Origin: Pseudonocardia halophobica
Lineage (GTDB): Bacteria; Actinomycetota; Actinomycetes; Mycobacteriales; Pseudonocardiaceae
Assembly: GCF_027922425.1 (NCBI RefSeq)
Contig: NZ_BSFQ01000018.1
Coordinates: 62,001 to 126,000 of the forward strand
DNA length: 64,000 nucleotides
Direction of reading: 5' to 3'
In this document: positions 56,661-64,000 of the stretch, one piece after another
How positions within the stretch are numbered: position 1 is the first letter of the stretch
Layout of the letters: each line of letters opens with the position of its first letter
Notes under the pieces: generated by a model
What the model was told of the DNA's origin: nothing
What the model saw: the letters and a program-made list of their open reading frames with translations, nothing else
Databases searched by the model: none
Translations under genes and position numbers: made by a program

Positions 56661-57538
56661 GCACGCCCGTCCTCCCGCCGCTGCGCTTCGGCACCCGCAC
56701 CCCGGCCGGCGACCGGGCGCTGGTCATGGCGATCGTCAACCGCACGCCGGACTCCTTCTACGACCGCGGCGCCACCTTCGCCGACGACGCCGCGCTGGTC
56801 CGGGTCGACGCCGCCGTCGCCGAGGGCGCGGACATCGTGGACATCGGCGGGGTCAAGGCGGGCCCCGGCGCCGTCGTCGACGTCGACGAGGAGATCCGGC
56901 GCGTCGTGCCGTTCGTGGCCGCGGTGCGCGCGCGGCACCCGGACGTCGTGATCAGCGTGGACACCTGGCGCGGCGAGGTGGGGCGGCTGGCCGTCGCGGA
57001 GGGTGCCGACCTGCTCAACGACACCTGGCAGGGCGCCGACCCCACGCTGGCCGAGGTGGCCGCGGAGACGGGCGTCGGGATCGTCTGCTCCCACACCGGC
57101 GGAGCGGTGCCCCGCCGCCGGCCGCACCGGGTCCGCTACGCCGACGTCGTCGCCGACGTGGTCGCGGAGGTGACCCGCCAGGCCGAGCGGCTGGTCGCGC
57201 TCGGCGTGCCCCGCGAGGGGATCCTCGTGGACCCGACGCACGACTTCGGCAAGAACACCTGGCACGGCCTCGCCCTGCTGCGGCACTGCGACACCCTGGT
57301 CGCGACCGGCTGGCCGGTGCTGATGGCCCTGTCGAACAAGGACTTCGTGGGCGAGACGCTCGGCGCCGACGTGGACGGCCGGCTGGAGGGCACGCTGGCG
57401 GCCACGGCGCTGGCCGCGGCGGCGGGGGCCCGGGTGTTCCGGGTGCACGAGGTCGCGGAGACGCGGCGGGTGCTCGACATGGTCGCCTCGATACGGGGTA
57501 CCCGGCCCCCTGCTCGCACGGTGCGGGCCCTGGCGTAG
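56657..57538 (+). CDS. folP2: Dihydropteroate synthase paralogue FolP2
   Basis: A 293-residue TIM-barrel protein of the DHPS family. The signature is altered: MAIVNRTPDSFYDRGATFAD replaces the usual NVTPDSFSDGG, and the second loop reads IVDIGGVKAGPG instead of GGESTRPG. It retains DTWRGEV, LLNDTWQG and VDPTHDFGKNTWH. Mycobacterial FolP2 (Rv1207) shares the position between LOG and gpgS and lacks DHPS activity, so this is probably not the folate enzyme. GTG 56657; CACGAT lies 7 nt upstream but coupling to LOG2 is likely. Confidence 0.9.
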   Translation: MSTPVLPPLRFGTRTPAGDRALVMAIVNRTPDSFYDRGATFADDAALVRVDAAVAEGADIVDIGGVKAGPGAVVDVDEEIRRVVPFVAAVRARHPDVVISVDTWRGEVGRLAVAEGADLLNDTWQGADPTLAEVAAETGVGIVCSHTGGAVPRRRPHRVRYADVVADVVAEVTRQAERLVALGVPREGILVDPTHDFGKNTWHGLALLRHCDTLVATGWPVLMALSNKDFVGETLGADVDGRLEGTLAATALAAAAGARVFRVHEVAETRRVLDMVASIRGTRPPARTVRALA

Positions 57539-57781
57539 GAACAGGCGAGGAAAGGGATCCGAATCACCCGGAAGAATGGTTTGAGGCTTCACGCTACGCC
57601 GTTCCCGGAACCGAATCGATGCTCCTAACTGCTCCGTAACCTGCTGATACCTCTGCAGTAATCGGAGCCAGAACTAATCGCAACTGCCGGGGCCCACTCC
57701 TCCGCTGTGCCCGGCCCGCTCCATCGAGTTGTCCGTCCGTCCCTCGCGTAGACCACGCCCGAGACGCACCCGAGGAGAACC
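57539..57781. other. Intergenic leader of gpgS, A/T-richer
   Basis: These 243 bp between folP2 and gpgS have visibly lower GC than their surroundings (for example around 57570-57680). TACCTC and TAATCG hexamers near 57650-57663 are possible -10 elements, giving a leader of about 120 nt, unlike the leaderless genes nearby. A 14-codon GTG frame (57707-57751) is present but unsupported. No hairpin terminator for folP2 was identified. Confidence 0.4.
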
Positions 57782-58735
57782 ATGATGCCCATCACCGAGG
57801 ACTGGTTCGCCCGTCGCACCTGGCAGACGCCCGACTGGAGCGTCGACGACCTGATCGCCGCGAAGCGCGGCCGGAAGGTCTCCGTCGTGCTCCCCGCGCT
57901 GAACGAGGAGGCGACGATCGGGGCGATCGTCGCCGGCATCCGGCCCTTCACCGAGGGCGACCGCCCCCTGGTCGACGACCTGCTGGTCATGGACTCCGGG
58001 TCGACCGACGACACCATCGCGATCGCCCGCGCGAACGGCGCGCGCGTCGCGCTGCGCACGGACGTCGTCCCCCATCTCGAGCCGGTCCCGGGCAAGGGCG
58101 AGGTGCTCTGGCGCTCGCTGGCCGCCACGGACGGCGACGTCATCTGCTTCATCGACTCGGACCTGGTCGACTTCGACCCCGGGTTCGTGCCGTCGCTGCT
58201 CGGCCCGCTGCTGCTGGCCGGCGGCGTCCACCTGGTCAAGGGCTTCTACCGGCGCCCGCTGCGGCTGGAGGTGAGCGAGGCGGAGTCCCTGGAGCACGGC
58301 GGCGGCAGGGTCACCGAGCTCGTCGCGCGCCCCCTGCTCTCCGCGCTGCGGCCCGAGCTCGCCGGCATCGTGCAGCCGCTCGGCGGCGAGTACGCCGGCA
58401 CCCGCGAGCTGCTCGAGTCGGTCCCGTTCGCCACGAGCTACGGGGTGGAGATCGGGCTGCTGCTCGACACCGTCTCCTCCTTCGGGCTCGACGCGATCGC
58501 GCAGGTCAACCTGGGCGTGCGCAAGCACCGCAACCGGAACCTGATGGACCTCGGGGTGATGTCGCGGCAGATCACGGCCACGGCCCTGCGGCGCTCCGGG
58601 CTGCCGGACACCGGTGCCGCGCTCACCCAGTTCGTGCAGGTCGGCGGGGAGTGGGTGCCCAACAGCCGGGAGCTCGACCCCACCGAGCGGCCGCCCATGC
58701 GCACGCTCGTCGCGGCCCCGGACCAGGTCGCCTGA
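57782..58735 (+). CDS. gpgS: Glucosyl-3-phosphoglycerate synthase GpgS
   Basis: GT81 glycosyltransferase that joins glucose from a nucleotide sugar to 3-phosphoglycerate, starting methylglucose lipopolysaccharide synthesis. The 317-residue protein has KVSVVLPALNEEATIGAIVA, DDLLVMDSGSTDDTIAIARA, the metal-binding DSD in VICFIDSDLVDFDPGFV, and HLVKGFYRRPLRLE. It is syntenic with Rv1208 after folP2. ATG 57782 or the adjoining ATG 57785 follows GAGGAGAACC. Its glucan partners glgM and glgC are 3-5 kb downstream. Confidence 0.96.
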   Translation: MMPITEDWFARRTWQTPDWSVDDLIAAKRGRKVSVVLPALNEEATIGAIVAGIRPFTEGDRPLVDDLLVMDSGSTDDTIAIARANGARVALRTDVVPHLEPVPGKGEVLWRSLAATDGDVICFIDSDLVDFDPGFVPSLLGPLLLAGGVHLVKGFYRRPLRLEVSEAESLEHGGGRVTELVARPLLSALRPELAGIVQPLGGEYAGTRELLESVPFATSYGVEIGLLLDTVSSFGLDAIAQVNLGVRKHRNRNLMDLGVMSRQITATALRRSGLPDTGAALTQFVQVGGEWVPNSRELDPTERPPMRTLVAAPDQVA

Positions 58736-58796
58736 CCGCGACCGGCCCCCCGCGGGTCTGCTCGCGCGCCGTCCCCGCCCGTGATGTGATGCCCGG

Positions 58797-59150
58797 GTGG
58801 GGACCGCGCTCATCTACCTGCTCGTCGTCGCGGTGGTGGCGGCGGTGGTGTTCGTGCTCGCCGGGCTGGTGTTCGGCCGCGGCGAGGAGCTGGCCCCGCT
58901 CGCCCCCGGCGCCACGCCCACCCGGCTGCCCGCCGAGGCCGTCCGCGGGGACGACGTCCGCGACCTGCGCTTCCAGCAGGCGCTGCGCGGCTACCGGATG
59001 GCCGAGGTGGACTGGGTGCTCGACCGGCTGGCCGAGGAGCTCGACCGGCTCACCGACGAGCGGGACCGGGTGACCGACGAGCGCGACGCCCTCGCCCTGC
59101 GGGTGCACGAGCTCGAGGCCGCCCGCCCGCGCGCGGAGGGGGACCGGTGA
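58797..59150 (+). CDS. DivIVA-domain membrane protein (Rv1209-like)
   Basis: A 117-residue protein. An N-terminal helix (TALIYLLVVAVVAAVVFVLA) anchors it; the DivIVA-type motif DVRDLRFQQALRGYRMAEVD, with VLDRLAEELDRLTDERDRV, follows and forms a coiled coil to the C-terminus. The same protein follows gpgS in mycobacteria. It may localise to curved membrane or the pole; direct evidence is lacking. GTG 58797. Its stop overlaps the SRPBCC start (GTGA). Confidence 0.85.
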   Translation: MGTALIYLLVVAVVAAVVFVLAGLVFGRGEELAPLAPGATPTRLPAEAVRGDDVRDLRFQQALRGYRMAEVDWVLDRLAEELDRLTDERDRVTDERDALALRVHELEAARPRAEGDR

Positions 59151-59620
59151 GGACCCGCCGCGACCTGGTCGTCGCCGTCGACGTGGCCGCCCCGGCCGCC
59201 ACCGTCTGGGACCTCGTCACCGACTGGGAGCGGCAGCGGGAGTGGATCCTCGCCACCCGGGTGCGGGTGGTCTCCGGCGACGGCCGGTCCCCGGGATCCG
59301 TCGTCGTGGCCGTGACCGGGGTGGGGGACGTCGGGGTCGTCGACACCATGACCGTCAGGGCGTTCGAGCCCGCCCCGGAGGGCGGCGGCCGGGTCGACGT
59401 CCGGCACACCGGGCTCGTCGTGACCGGGGACAGCTCGTTCGTCGTGGCCGCGCAGGGCGCGGACCGCTGCCGCTTCACCTGGACCGAGGGCCTGGAACTG
59501 CCGTTCGGCCGGCTGGGGGCGCTCGGCTGGCCCCTCGTCGGGCCGGTGACCGCGGCCGGGTTCCGGATGTCGCTGCGCCGGCTGGCCCGGCTGGCCGAAA
59601 CCGTCGGACCCACCGCGTAG
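59147..59620 (+). CDS. SRPBCC family protein
   Basis: A 157-residue START-like protein: VAVDVAAPAATVWDLVTDWE, RQREWILATRVRVVSGDGRS and CRFTWTEGLELPFGRLGALG, with a basic C-terminal helix FRMSLRRLARLAETVG. It belongs to the polyketide cyclase/SRPBCC group. The GTG overlaps the DivIVA gene stop, so they are coexpressed. Its TAG stop forms the first three bases of the next gene's -10 hexamer. Ligand unknown. Confidence 0.85.
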   Translation: MRTRRDLVVAVDVAAPAATVWDLVTDWERQREWILATRVRVVSGDGRSPGSVVVAVTGVGDVGVVDTMTVRAFEPAPEGGGRVDVRHTGLVVTGDSSFVVAAQGADRCRFTWTEGLELPFGRLGALGWPLVGPVTAAGFRMSLRRLARLAETVGPTA

Positions 59621-59623
59621 CGT
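59618..59623 (+). promoter_or_regulatory. Leaderless -10 hexamer of tag
   Basis: TAGCGT, formed partly by the stop codon of the SRPBCC gene, ends 7 nt before the tag GTG. Confidence 0.55.
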
Positions 59624-59630
59624 CCCGCCC

Positions 59631-60218
59631 GTGACCGATGGGATGAGCCGCTGCGGCTGGGCGACCTCCGCGCCCGACTACGTCGCCTACCACGACGAGG
59701 AGTGGGGCTTCCCGCTGCACGGCGAGCGGGCGATGTTCGAGCGGCTCACCCTCGAGGCGTTCCAGTCCGGACTGTCCTGGCTGGTCATCCTGCGCAAGCG
59801 GCCGCACTTCCGGAAGGCGTTCGCCGACTTCGATCCCGCCGCCGTCGCCGCCTTCGGGGAGAGCGACGTCGCGCGCCTGCTCGGCGACGCGGGGATCGTG
59901 CGCAACCGCGCCAAGATCGAGGCCACGCTGGCCAACGCCCGCGCGGTGCTCGCGCTGGACACCCCGCTCGACGAGCTGCTCTGGTCCTTCGCTCCCGCGG
60001 AGCACGTCCGCCCGGCCACGCTCGCCGAGGTCCCGGCCGTCACGCCGGAGTCGAAGGCCATGGCCAAGGAGCTCAAGCGCCGCGGGTTCCGGTTCGTCGG
60101 ACCCACCACGTGCTACGCGTTGATGCAGGCCGCCGGGCTGGTCGACGACCACGTCGCGGACTGCTTCCGGGCCGCCGGACCGGCCGCTGCGGAGAGCCCC
60201 GCGTCCACCCCGGACTAG
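59631..60218 (+). CDS. tag: DNA-3-methyladenine glycosylase I
   Basis: Base-excision enzyme for 3-methyladenine. The 195-residue product has zinc-binding residues in MSRCGWATSAPDYVAYHDEE (Cys, His) and in TTCYALMQAAGLVDDHVADC (Cys, His). The core WGFPLHGERAMFERLTLEAF and GLSWLVILRKRPHFRKAFAD contain the catalytic Glu and methylbase-binding aromatic residues. It corresponds to tagA (Rv1210). It complements AlkA and Ogt elsewhere in the window. Confidence 0.95.
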   Translation: MTDGMSRCGWATSAPDYVAYHDEEWGFPLHGERAMFERLTLEAFQSGLSWLVILRKRPHFRKAFADFDPAAVAAFGESDVARLLGDAGIVRNRAKIEATLANARAVLALDTPLDELLWSFAPAEHVRPATLAEVPAVTPESKAMAKELKRRGFRFVGPTTCYALMQAAGLVDDHVADCFRAAGPAAAESPASTPD

Positions 60219-60389
60219 CCCTGCGCGATCAGCGACAGGCCGGTTGCGCTGGGTGAACGCCACACGATTGATCGCCTCGGTTGCGTGTCGAGATCCGCGA
60301 TGGGGAAGAATGAGGGCCACCATCCCGCCTGTGCGCGCTCCCCAGCGCATCGGCGCCCTGCACGAGACGACAGACGGAGGGAGCAGGAC

Positions 60390-60557
60390 ATGGCGGCGAT
60401 GAAGCCCCGGACCGGCGACGGACCCCTGGAAGTGACCAAGGAGGGCCGGGGCATCGTGATGAGGGTGCCGCTCGAGGGCGGCGGCCGCCTCGTCGTCGAG
60501 ATGACGCCCGAGGAGGCCGAGAACCTCGGCGAGGCCCTGCGCGGCGCGACGGGCTGA
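60390..60557 (+). CDS. DUF3117 family protein
   Basis: A 55-residue protein, MAAMKPRTGDGPLEVTKEGR followed by GIVMRVPLEGGGRLVVEMTP and a short helix; this is the full DUF3117 domain, among the most conserved small proteins of actinobacteria (Rv1211). ATG 60390 has a strong site (GGAGGGAGCAGG). Function unknown. It is convergent with a small zinc-ribbon gene and shares a terminator with it. Confidence 0.93.
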   Translation: MAAMKPRTGDGPLEVTKEGRGIVMRVPLEGGGRLVVEMTPEEAENLGEALRGATG

Positions 60558-60599
60558 GACCCGCCGCCCGCACGGGCCGACCGCGGCGGTCCGGGTCTC
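60556..60599. terminator. Bidirectional stem-loop between convergent small genes
   Basis: GAGACCCG (60556-60563) pairs with CGGGTCTC (60592-60599), with inner CCGCCG/CGGCGG pairing. It spans nearly the whole gap between DUF3117 and the zinc-ribbon gene. Confidence 0.7.
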
Positions 60600-60600
60600 G

Positions 60601-60822
60601 TCAGGCCCGGACCGCGTGCAGGTCGCGGATCCGCAGCCCCGACGCGCCCGCGACCGTGCCCGGCTCGCCCGTGAGGACGCGCTCCGGCTCGGCCGGGATC
60701 GTCAGCATCTCGATCGACACCGCCCCGCACCCGCATCGCACGTAGCGCACCCAGCCCTCCGAGGTGTGGTGCGTGGACAACGTCGTGGCGCCTGCGGTCC
60801 GTCCGCACTGCGCACAGCGCAT
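60601..60822 (-). CDS. Small zinc-ribbon-like protein
   Basis: A 73-residue protein with MRCAQCGRTAGATTLSTHHT and YVRCGCGAVSIEMLTIP: two CxxC/CxC pairs about 27 residues apart, typical of a zinc ribbon, then a C-terminal region GTVAGASGLRIRDLHAVRA. It is divergent from the CGNR zinc-finger gene with 76 bp between starts. No family name is recognised; it could be a regulator or RNA-binding protein. Confidence 0.7.
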   Translation of the reverse strand: MRCAQCGRTAGATTLSTHHTSEGWVRYVRCGCGAVSIEMLTIPAEPERVLTGEPGTVAGASGLRIRDLHAVRA

Positions 60823-60898
60823 GAGGGTCCCCTCGATTCGGTAATATGCATCCGTCGTTGACGGCTTACTCGTCGAGGGTAGCAGGTGTAAGAGGCCA

Positions 60899-61453
60899 GT
60901 GGATTTCATCGGTTACCGGAGTGACGCACTCGGTGCGGCCGTCGCGCTCGTCAACACCGTGACCGCGCCGCCGCGCGGCACCGTCGAGGAGGCTGCGCCG
61001 CCGGACCAGCTGCGCCGCGTCCTGGTGGAGCACGGGTACATCGCCGGCCGGGCGCCCGCGTCCGTCGAGTCCGACCTGCGGGGGTGGGCCGGGCGGCTGC
61101 GCTCCGTCTTCGACGCCGAGGACCTCGACACCGCGGCGGCGGCGGTGAACGCGCTGCTCACGGACGTGCGGATCGGGCCGCACCTGACCCGGCACGACGG
61201 GCAGGGCTGGCACCTGCACTACTCGCCGCCCGACGCCGCCGTGCTCGACCGCGTCCGCTCCACCACGGCCTTCGCCCTCGCGATGCTGCTCTCGGAGTAC
61301 GGCCTCGACCGGCACGGCCGGTGCGCCGCCGACGGGTGCGAGCGGGTCTTCGCGGACACCTCCCGCAACGCCGCCCGGCGCTACTGCTCCCCGTCCTGCG
61401 CCAACCGGTCCGCGGTCGCCGCGCACCGGGCGCGCCAGCGCTCCGCCCGCTGA
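60899..61453 (+). CDS. CGNR-type zinc finger regulator
   Basis: A 184-residue protein. The N-terminal ABATE-like domain (IGYRSDALGAAVALVNTVTA, LRRVLVEHGYIAGRAPASVE) precedes the C-terminal zinc finger RCAADGCERVFADTSRN then YCSPSCANRSAVAAHRARQR. The name motif CGNR reads CANR here. Such stress-associated regulators are common in actinobacteria. It starts at GTG 60899; the 76-bp divergent promoter has TTGACG and TAGCAG as weak boxes. Its target is unknown; glgM is convergent downstream. Confidence 0.88.
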   Translation: MDFIGYRSDALGAAVALVNTVTAPPRGTVEEAAPPDQLRRVLVEHGYIAGRAPASVESDLRGWAGRLRSVFDAEDLDTAAAAVNALLTDVRIGPHLTRHDGQGWHLHYSPPDAAVLDRVRSTTAFALAMLLSEYGLDRHGRCAADGCERVFADTSRNAARRYCSPSCANRSAVAAHRARQRSAR

Positions 61454-61503
61454 GCGCGGCCCGCCGGACCGACTCGCGCGAGGCGGGAGCGCGACTCGCG
61501 CGG

Positions 61504-62664
61504 TTACAGGGCCTGGTAGATGGCGACCGTGCGCTCGGCGGCGGTGGCCCAGGCGAACTCCCGCACCGCCCGCTCGCGCCCGGCCCGGCCCATCGTCGCG
61601 GCCCGCTCCGGGTCGCGCACCAGCTCGTTGATCGCGGCGGCCAGGCCGCCGCGGAAGGCCGGGACCCCGTTCTCGTCGTAGTGCACGAGCAGCCCGGTCT
61701 CGCCGCCGGCCACGACCTCGGGGATGCCGCCGACGTCCGAGGCGACCACGGCCGTGCCGCACGCCATCGCCTCGAGGTTCACGATCCCCAGCGGCTCGTA
61801 CACCGAGGGGCACACGAACACGGTGGCGGCCGACAGCAACTGTCGGACCTCCGCGGTGCCCAGCATCCGCCGCACCCAGATCACGCCGGGCCGGGAGGCG
61901 GCCAGCTCGCCGACCGCCTTCTCGGTCTCCTCGGCGATCTCCGGGGTGTCCGGCGCGCCCGCGCACAGCACGATCTGCGCCTCCTCCGCGACCTCGTGCG
62001 CCGCGGCGATGAGGTGGGCCAGGCCCTTCTGCCGGGTGATCCGGCCGACGAACACCACGCTCGGCCGGTCCGGGTCCACCCCGTTCGAGACGAGCGCCTC
62101 CCGGCCGGGGTCGGGCCGGTAGAACTCCGTGTCGATCCCGTTGTGCACCACGTGGACCCGGGCGGGGTCGAGCGCGGGGTAGCACTCCAGGACGTCCCGG
62201 CGCATGCCCTCGCTGACCGCGATGACGGCGTCGGCGGCCTCGTAGGCGGTCTTCTCCACCCAGGACGACAGGGCGTACCCGCCGCCGAGCTGCTCGGCCT
62301 TCCACGGCCGCCGCGGCTCCAGCGAGTGCGCGGTGACCACGTGCGGGATGCCGTAGAGGGTCTTGGAGAGGTGACCGGCCATGTTGGCGTACCAGGTGTG
62401 CGAGTGCGCGATGTCCGCGCCCTCGACGCCCGCGACCATCGTCAGGTCGGTGCCCAGCGTCTGGAGCGCGGCGTTCGCCCCGGCGAGCCCGCCGGGAGTC
62501 GGATAGGCCCGGACGCCGTCGCGCGGCGGCCCGTCGGGGGAGCCGAAGCAGTGGACGTCGACGTCGACCAGCGCGCGCAGCGCCGGCACGAGATGGGCGA
62601 CGTGCACCCCGGCCCCGCCGTAGACGTCCGGGGGGTACTCGCGGGTGAGCAGACCGATCCGCAC
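61504..62664 (-). CDS. glgM: Glycogen synthase-like / maltose-1-phosphate synthase GlgM
   Basis: GT4 glycosyltransferase. The 386-residue product has VRIGLLTREYPPDVYGGAGV (nucleotide-sugar loop), ADIAHSHTWYANMAGHLSKT, RPSVVFVGRITRQKGLAHLI and the C-terminal EX7E region VFVCPSVYEPLGIVNLEAMA. It matches Rv1212c, which makes alpha-maltose 1-phosphate from ADP-glucose for the GlgE pathway, and lies divergent from glgC, the source of ADP-glucose. GTG 62664 is 8 nt after a TAGCGT hexamer. Confidence 0.94.
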   Translation of the reverse strand: MRIGLLTREYPPDVYGGAGVHVAHLVPALRALVDVDVHCFGSPDGPPRDGVRAYPTPGGLAGANAALQTLGTDLTMVAGVEGADIAHSHTWYANMAGHLSKTLYGIPHVVTAHSLEPRRPWKAEQLGGGYALSSWVEKTAYEAADAVIAVSEGMRRDVLECYPALDPARVHVVHNGIDTEFYRPDPGREALVSNGVDPDRPSVVFVGRITRQKGLAHLIAAAHEVAEEAQIVLCAGAPDTPEIAEETEKAVGELAASRPGVIWVRRMLGTAEVRQLLSAATVFVCPSVYEPLGIVNLEAMACGTAVVASDVGGIPEVVAGGETGLLVHYDENGVPAFRGGLAAAINELVRDPERAATMGRAGRERAVREFAWATAAERTVAIYQAL

Positions 62665-62672
62665 GCGGGCAC

Positions 62673-62678
62673 ACGCTA
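62673..62678 (-). promoter_or_regulatory. Leaderless -10 hexamer of glgM
   Basis: TAGCGT on the minus strand ends 8 nt before the glgM GTG; no ribosome-binding site is present. Confidence 0.6.
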
Positions 62679-62781
62679 TCGGTAGACCGGCCCCGGCACA
62701 GCACGGAGGAGGCCGTTCCCTCCCGGTCGGGGAACCCGCTCGCGTATGGCCTCCGTATGGCCGGGTACACCCCTGGCGCAC

Positions 62782-62787
62782 TAGGGT
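62782..62787 (+). promoter_or_regulatory. Candidate glgC -10 hexamer
   Basis: TAGGGT lies 100 nt upstream of the glgC start, in the 223-bp glgM-glgC divergent region. The repeated TATGGCC (about 62746 and 62756) lies before it and could be an operator. This predicts a leader of about 90 nt. Confidence 0.4.
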
Positions 62788-62887
62788 TCAGGCTCGAGAC
62801 GCCCCGGCGCCGACAGGGCGGCCGGCAGGACCGTCGACGGTGGTCCCGACCGAGGGGCCGCGGTGCGACGAGGGACGGGGGACAGCG

Positions 62888-64000
62888 GTGACGACCTCCT
62901 CGCGGATGCTGGCTCCGGGTGGGATGCCCGCCAACGTCCTGGGCATCGTCCTGGCGGGGGGTGAGGGCAAGCGGCTCTGGCCGCTGACGGCGGACCGGGC
63001 GAAGCCCGCGGTGCCGTTCGGCGGCAACTACCGGCTGATCGACTTCGTGCTGTCGAACCTGGTCAACGCCGGGATCCACCAGATCTGCGTGCTCACCCAG
63101 TACAAGTCGCACTCGCTCGACCGGCACATCTCCACCACCTGGCGGCTGTCGAGCGTGCTGGGGCAGTACATCACCACCGTCCCGGCGCAGCAGCGGCTCG
63201 GCCGGCGCTGGTACACCGGCAGCGCCGACGCGATCTTCCAGAGCCTCAACCTGGTCTACGACGAGCGGCCGGACTACATCGCGGTCTTCGGCGCCGACCA
63301 CGTGTACCGCATGGACCCGGGCCAGATGATCGCTCAGCACATCGCCACCGGCGCGGGCGTCACGGTCGCGGGCATCCGGGTGCCGCGGGTGGAGGCCAAG
63401 GCCTTCGGCTGCATCGACTCGGACGAGAGCGGCAAGATCGTCGGGTTCCTGGAGAAGCCGTCGGACCCGCCGCACGTGCCGGACGACCCCGAGGTCACGT
63501 TCGCCTCGATGGGCAACTACGTGTTCACCACGGACGCCCTGATCGACGCCCTGCGCGCCGACGCCGAGGACGGCGACTCCGACCACGACATGGGCGGCGA
63601 CATCATCCCGCGCATGGTCAAGGACGGGGACGCGCACGTCTACGACTTCGCCGACAACGTCGTGCCGGGCGCGACGGACCGGGACTCGGGCTACTGGCGG
63701 GACGTCGGGACGATCGACGCCTACTACGACTCGCACACCGACCTGGTGAGCATCCACCCGGTCTTCAACCTCTACAACATGCGCTGGCCGATCCGCACGG
63801 CCACGCCGCCGCTGCCGCCGGCCAAGTTCGTCGACGGCGGCATCGCGCAGGACTCCATCGTCGGCGCGGGCACGATCATCTCCGGCGCCATCGTGCGCCG
63901 GTCCACGGTCAGCCCCGGCGTCACGGTGCAGAACGGCGCGGAGGTCTCGGACTCGGTCGTGCTGCCGGGTGCGCGGATCGGGCGGGGCGCGGTGGTGCGC
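62888..64000 (+). CDS. glgC: Glucose-1-phosphate adenylyltransferase GlgC, 5' part
   Basis: Makes ADP-glucose from glucose 1-phosphate and ATP. The 371 codons in the window run open to its end, so the C-terminus is missing; full-length enzymes have a little over 400 residues. Visible: VLGIVLAGGEGKRLWPLTAD and RAKPAVPFGGNYRLIDFVLS (nucleotide and allosteric region), WYTGSADAIFQSLNLVYDER, YIAVFGADHVYRMD, and beta-helix repeats GGIAQDSIVGAGTIISGAIV. GTG 62888 with GGGGGAC upstream is preferred; ATG 62906 and 62924 are alternatives. Syntenic with Rv1213. Confidence 0.95.
   Translation, partial: MTTSSRMLAPGGMPANVLGIVLAGGEGKRLWPLTADRAKPAVPFGGNYRLIDFVLSNLVNAGIHQICVLTQYKSHSLDRHISTTWRLSSVLGQYITTVPAQQRLGRRWYTGSADAIFQSLNLVYDERPDYIAVFGADHVYRMDPGQMIAQHIATGAGVTVAGIRVPRVEAKAFGCIDSDESGKIVGFLEKPSDPPHVPDDPEVTFASMGNYVFTTDALIDALRADAEDGDSDHDMGGDIIPRMVKDGDAHVYDFADNVVPGATDRDSGYWRDVGTIDAYYDSHTDLVSIHPVFNLYNMRWPIRTATPPLPPAKFVDGGIAQDSIVGAGTIISGAIVRRSTVSPGVTVQNGAEVSDSVVLPGARIGRGAVVR

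Noticed and set aside
57707..57751. A 14-codon leader peptide before gpgS
   Set aside because: No ribosome-binding site or -10 at the right distance, no codon run with regulatory meaning and no following hairpin.
1..64000. tRNA, rRNA, insertion sequences or riboswitches
   Set aside because: I looked for tRNA T-arm patterns, transposase motifs, terminal repeats and common riboswitch cores and found none; a covariance-model search would be needed to exclude rare classes.

Overview
The window is a chromosomal segment of a very GC-rich actinobacterium. Mycothiol (mshB), glucosyl-3-phosphoglycerate and maltose-1-phosphate glucan genes (gpgS, glgM, glgC), an LpqW-type lipoprotein, a lipid-droplet protein and GTG-rich start usage all point to Actinomycetota. 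Gene order resembles two Mycobacterium tuberculosis neighbourhoods (Rv1100-Rv1112 and Rv1165-Rv1213) with a BldK-like peptide permease inserted as in Streptomyces. I infer a Pseudonocardiaceae genome, most likely Pseudonocardia or a close relative. No rRNA, tRNA, insertion sequence, prophage or CRISPR array was seen.

Layout. 1-10.4 kb is conserved core: DUF4245 end, xseB-xseA-lipid droplet protein, ispH, rmuC operon, the ada/alkA-ogt alkylation-repair operon, a ShbA-like sigma factor and ychF. 10.4-24.4 kb is accessory: small membrane proteins, two RibD-C/DHFR-like proteins, orphan secreted or membrane proteins, an LLM flavin oxidoreductase, BrkB, a holin-domain/phosphodiesterase fusion, a HelR/HelD RNA-polymerase remodeller, a DUF6325-SHOCT pair and a PPOX/F420-type protein. 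24.4-36.1 kb holds a type I DAHP synthase behind an aromatic-codon leader peptide, tspO, a degenerate PIG-L-like protein, a pterin dehydratase, an ABC transporter with a LolA-like protein, a two-component system, an SRPBCC-NUDIX fusion, an F420-type nitroreductase and a TetR-phosphotransferase pair. 36.3-64 kb is conserved again: typA, lpqW, a five-gene oligopeptide ABC transporter, mshB, fdxA-dapC, dapD, dapE, two LOG genes, folP2, gpgS, a DivIVA-domain protein, tag, DUF3117, glgM and glgC (cut by the window end).

How the genes work together. dapC, dapD and dapE supply the succinylase branch of lysine/diaminopimelate synthesis. mshB makes mycothiol. gpgS, glgM and glgC feed methylglucose lipopolysaccharide and alpha-glucan synthesis, and lpqW acts in lipomannan/lipoarabinomannan control. 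ada/alkA, ogt, tag, xseAB and rmuC form a scattered DNA-repair theme.

Regulation visible in the sequence. Many genes start a few bases after a TANNNT -10 hexamer, which marks leaderless transcripts. The most striking element is upstream of the DAHP synthase: a leaderless 21-codon leader peptide with adjacent Tyr-Trp-Phe codons, followed by competing hairpins that reach the ribosome-binding site. This is the signature of ribosome-mediated attenuation by all three aromatic amino acids. Near-perfect palindromic operators sit on the TetR and ArsR promoters.
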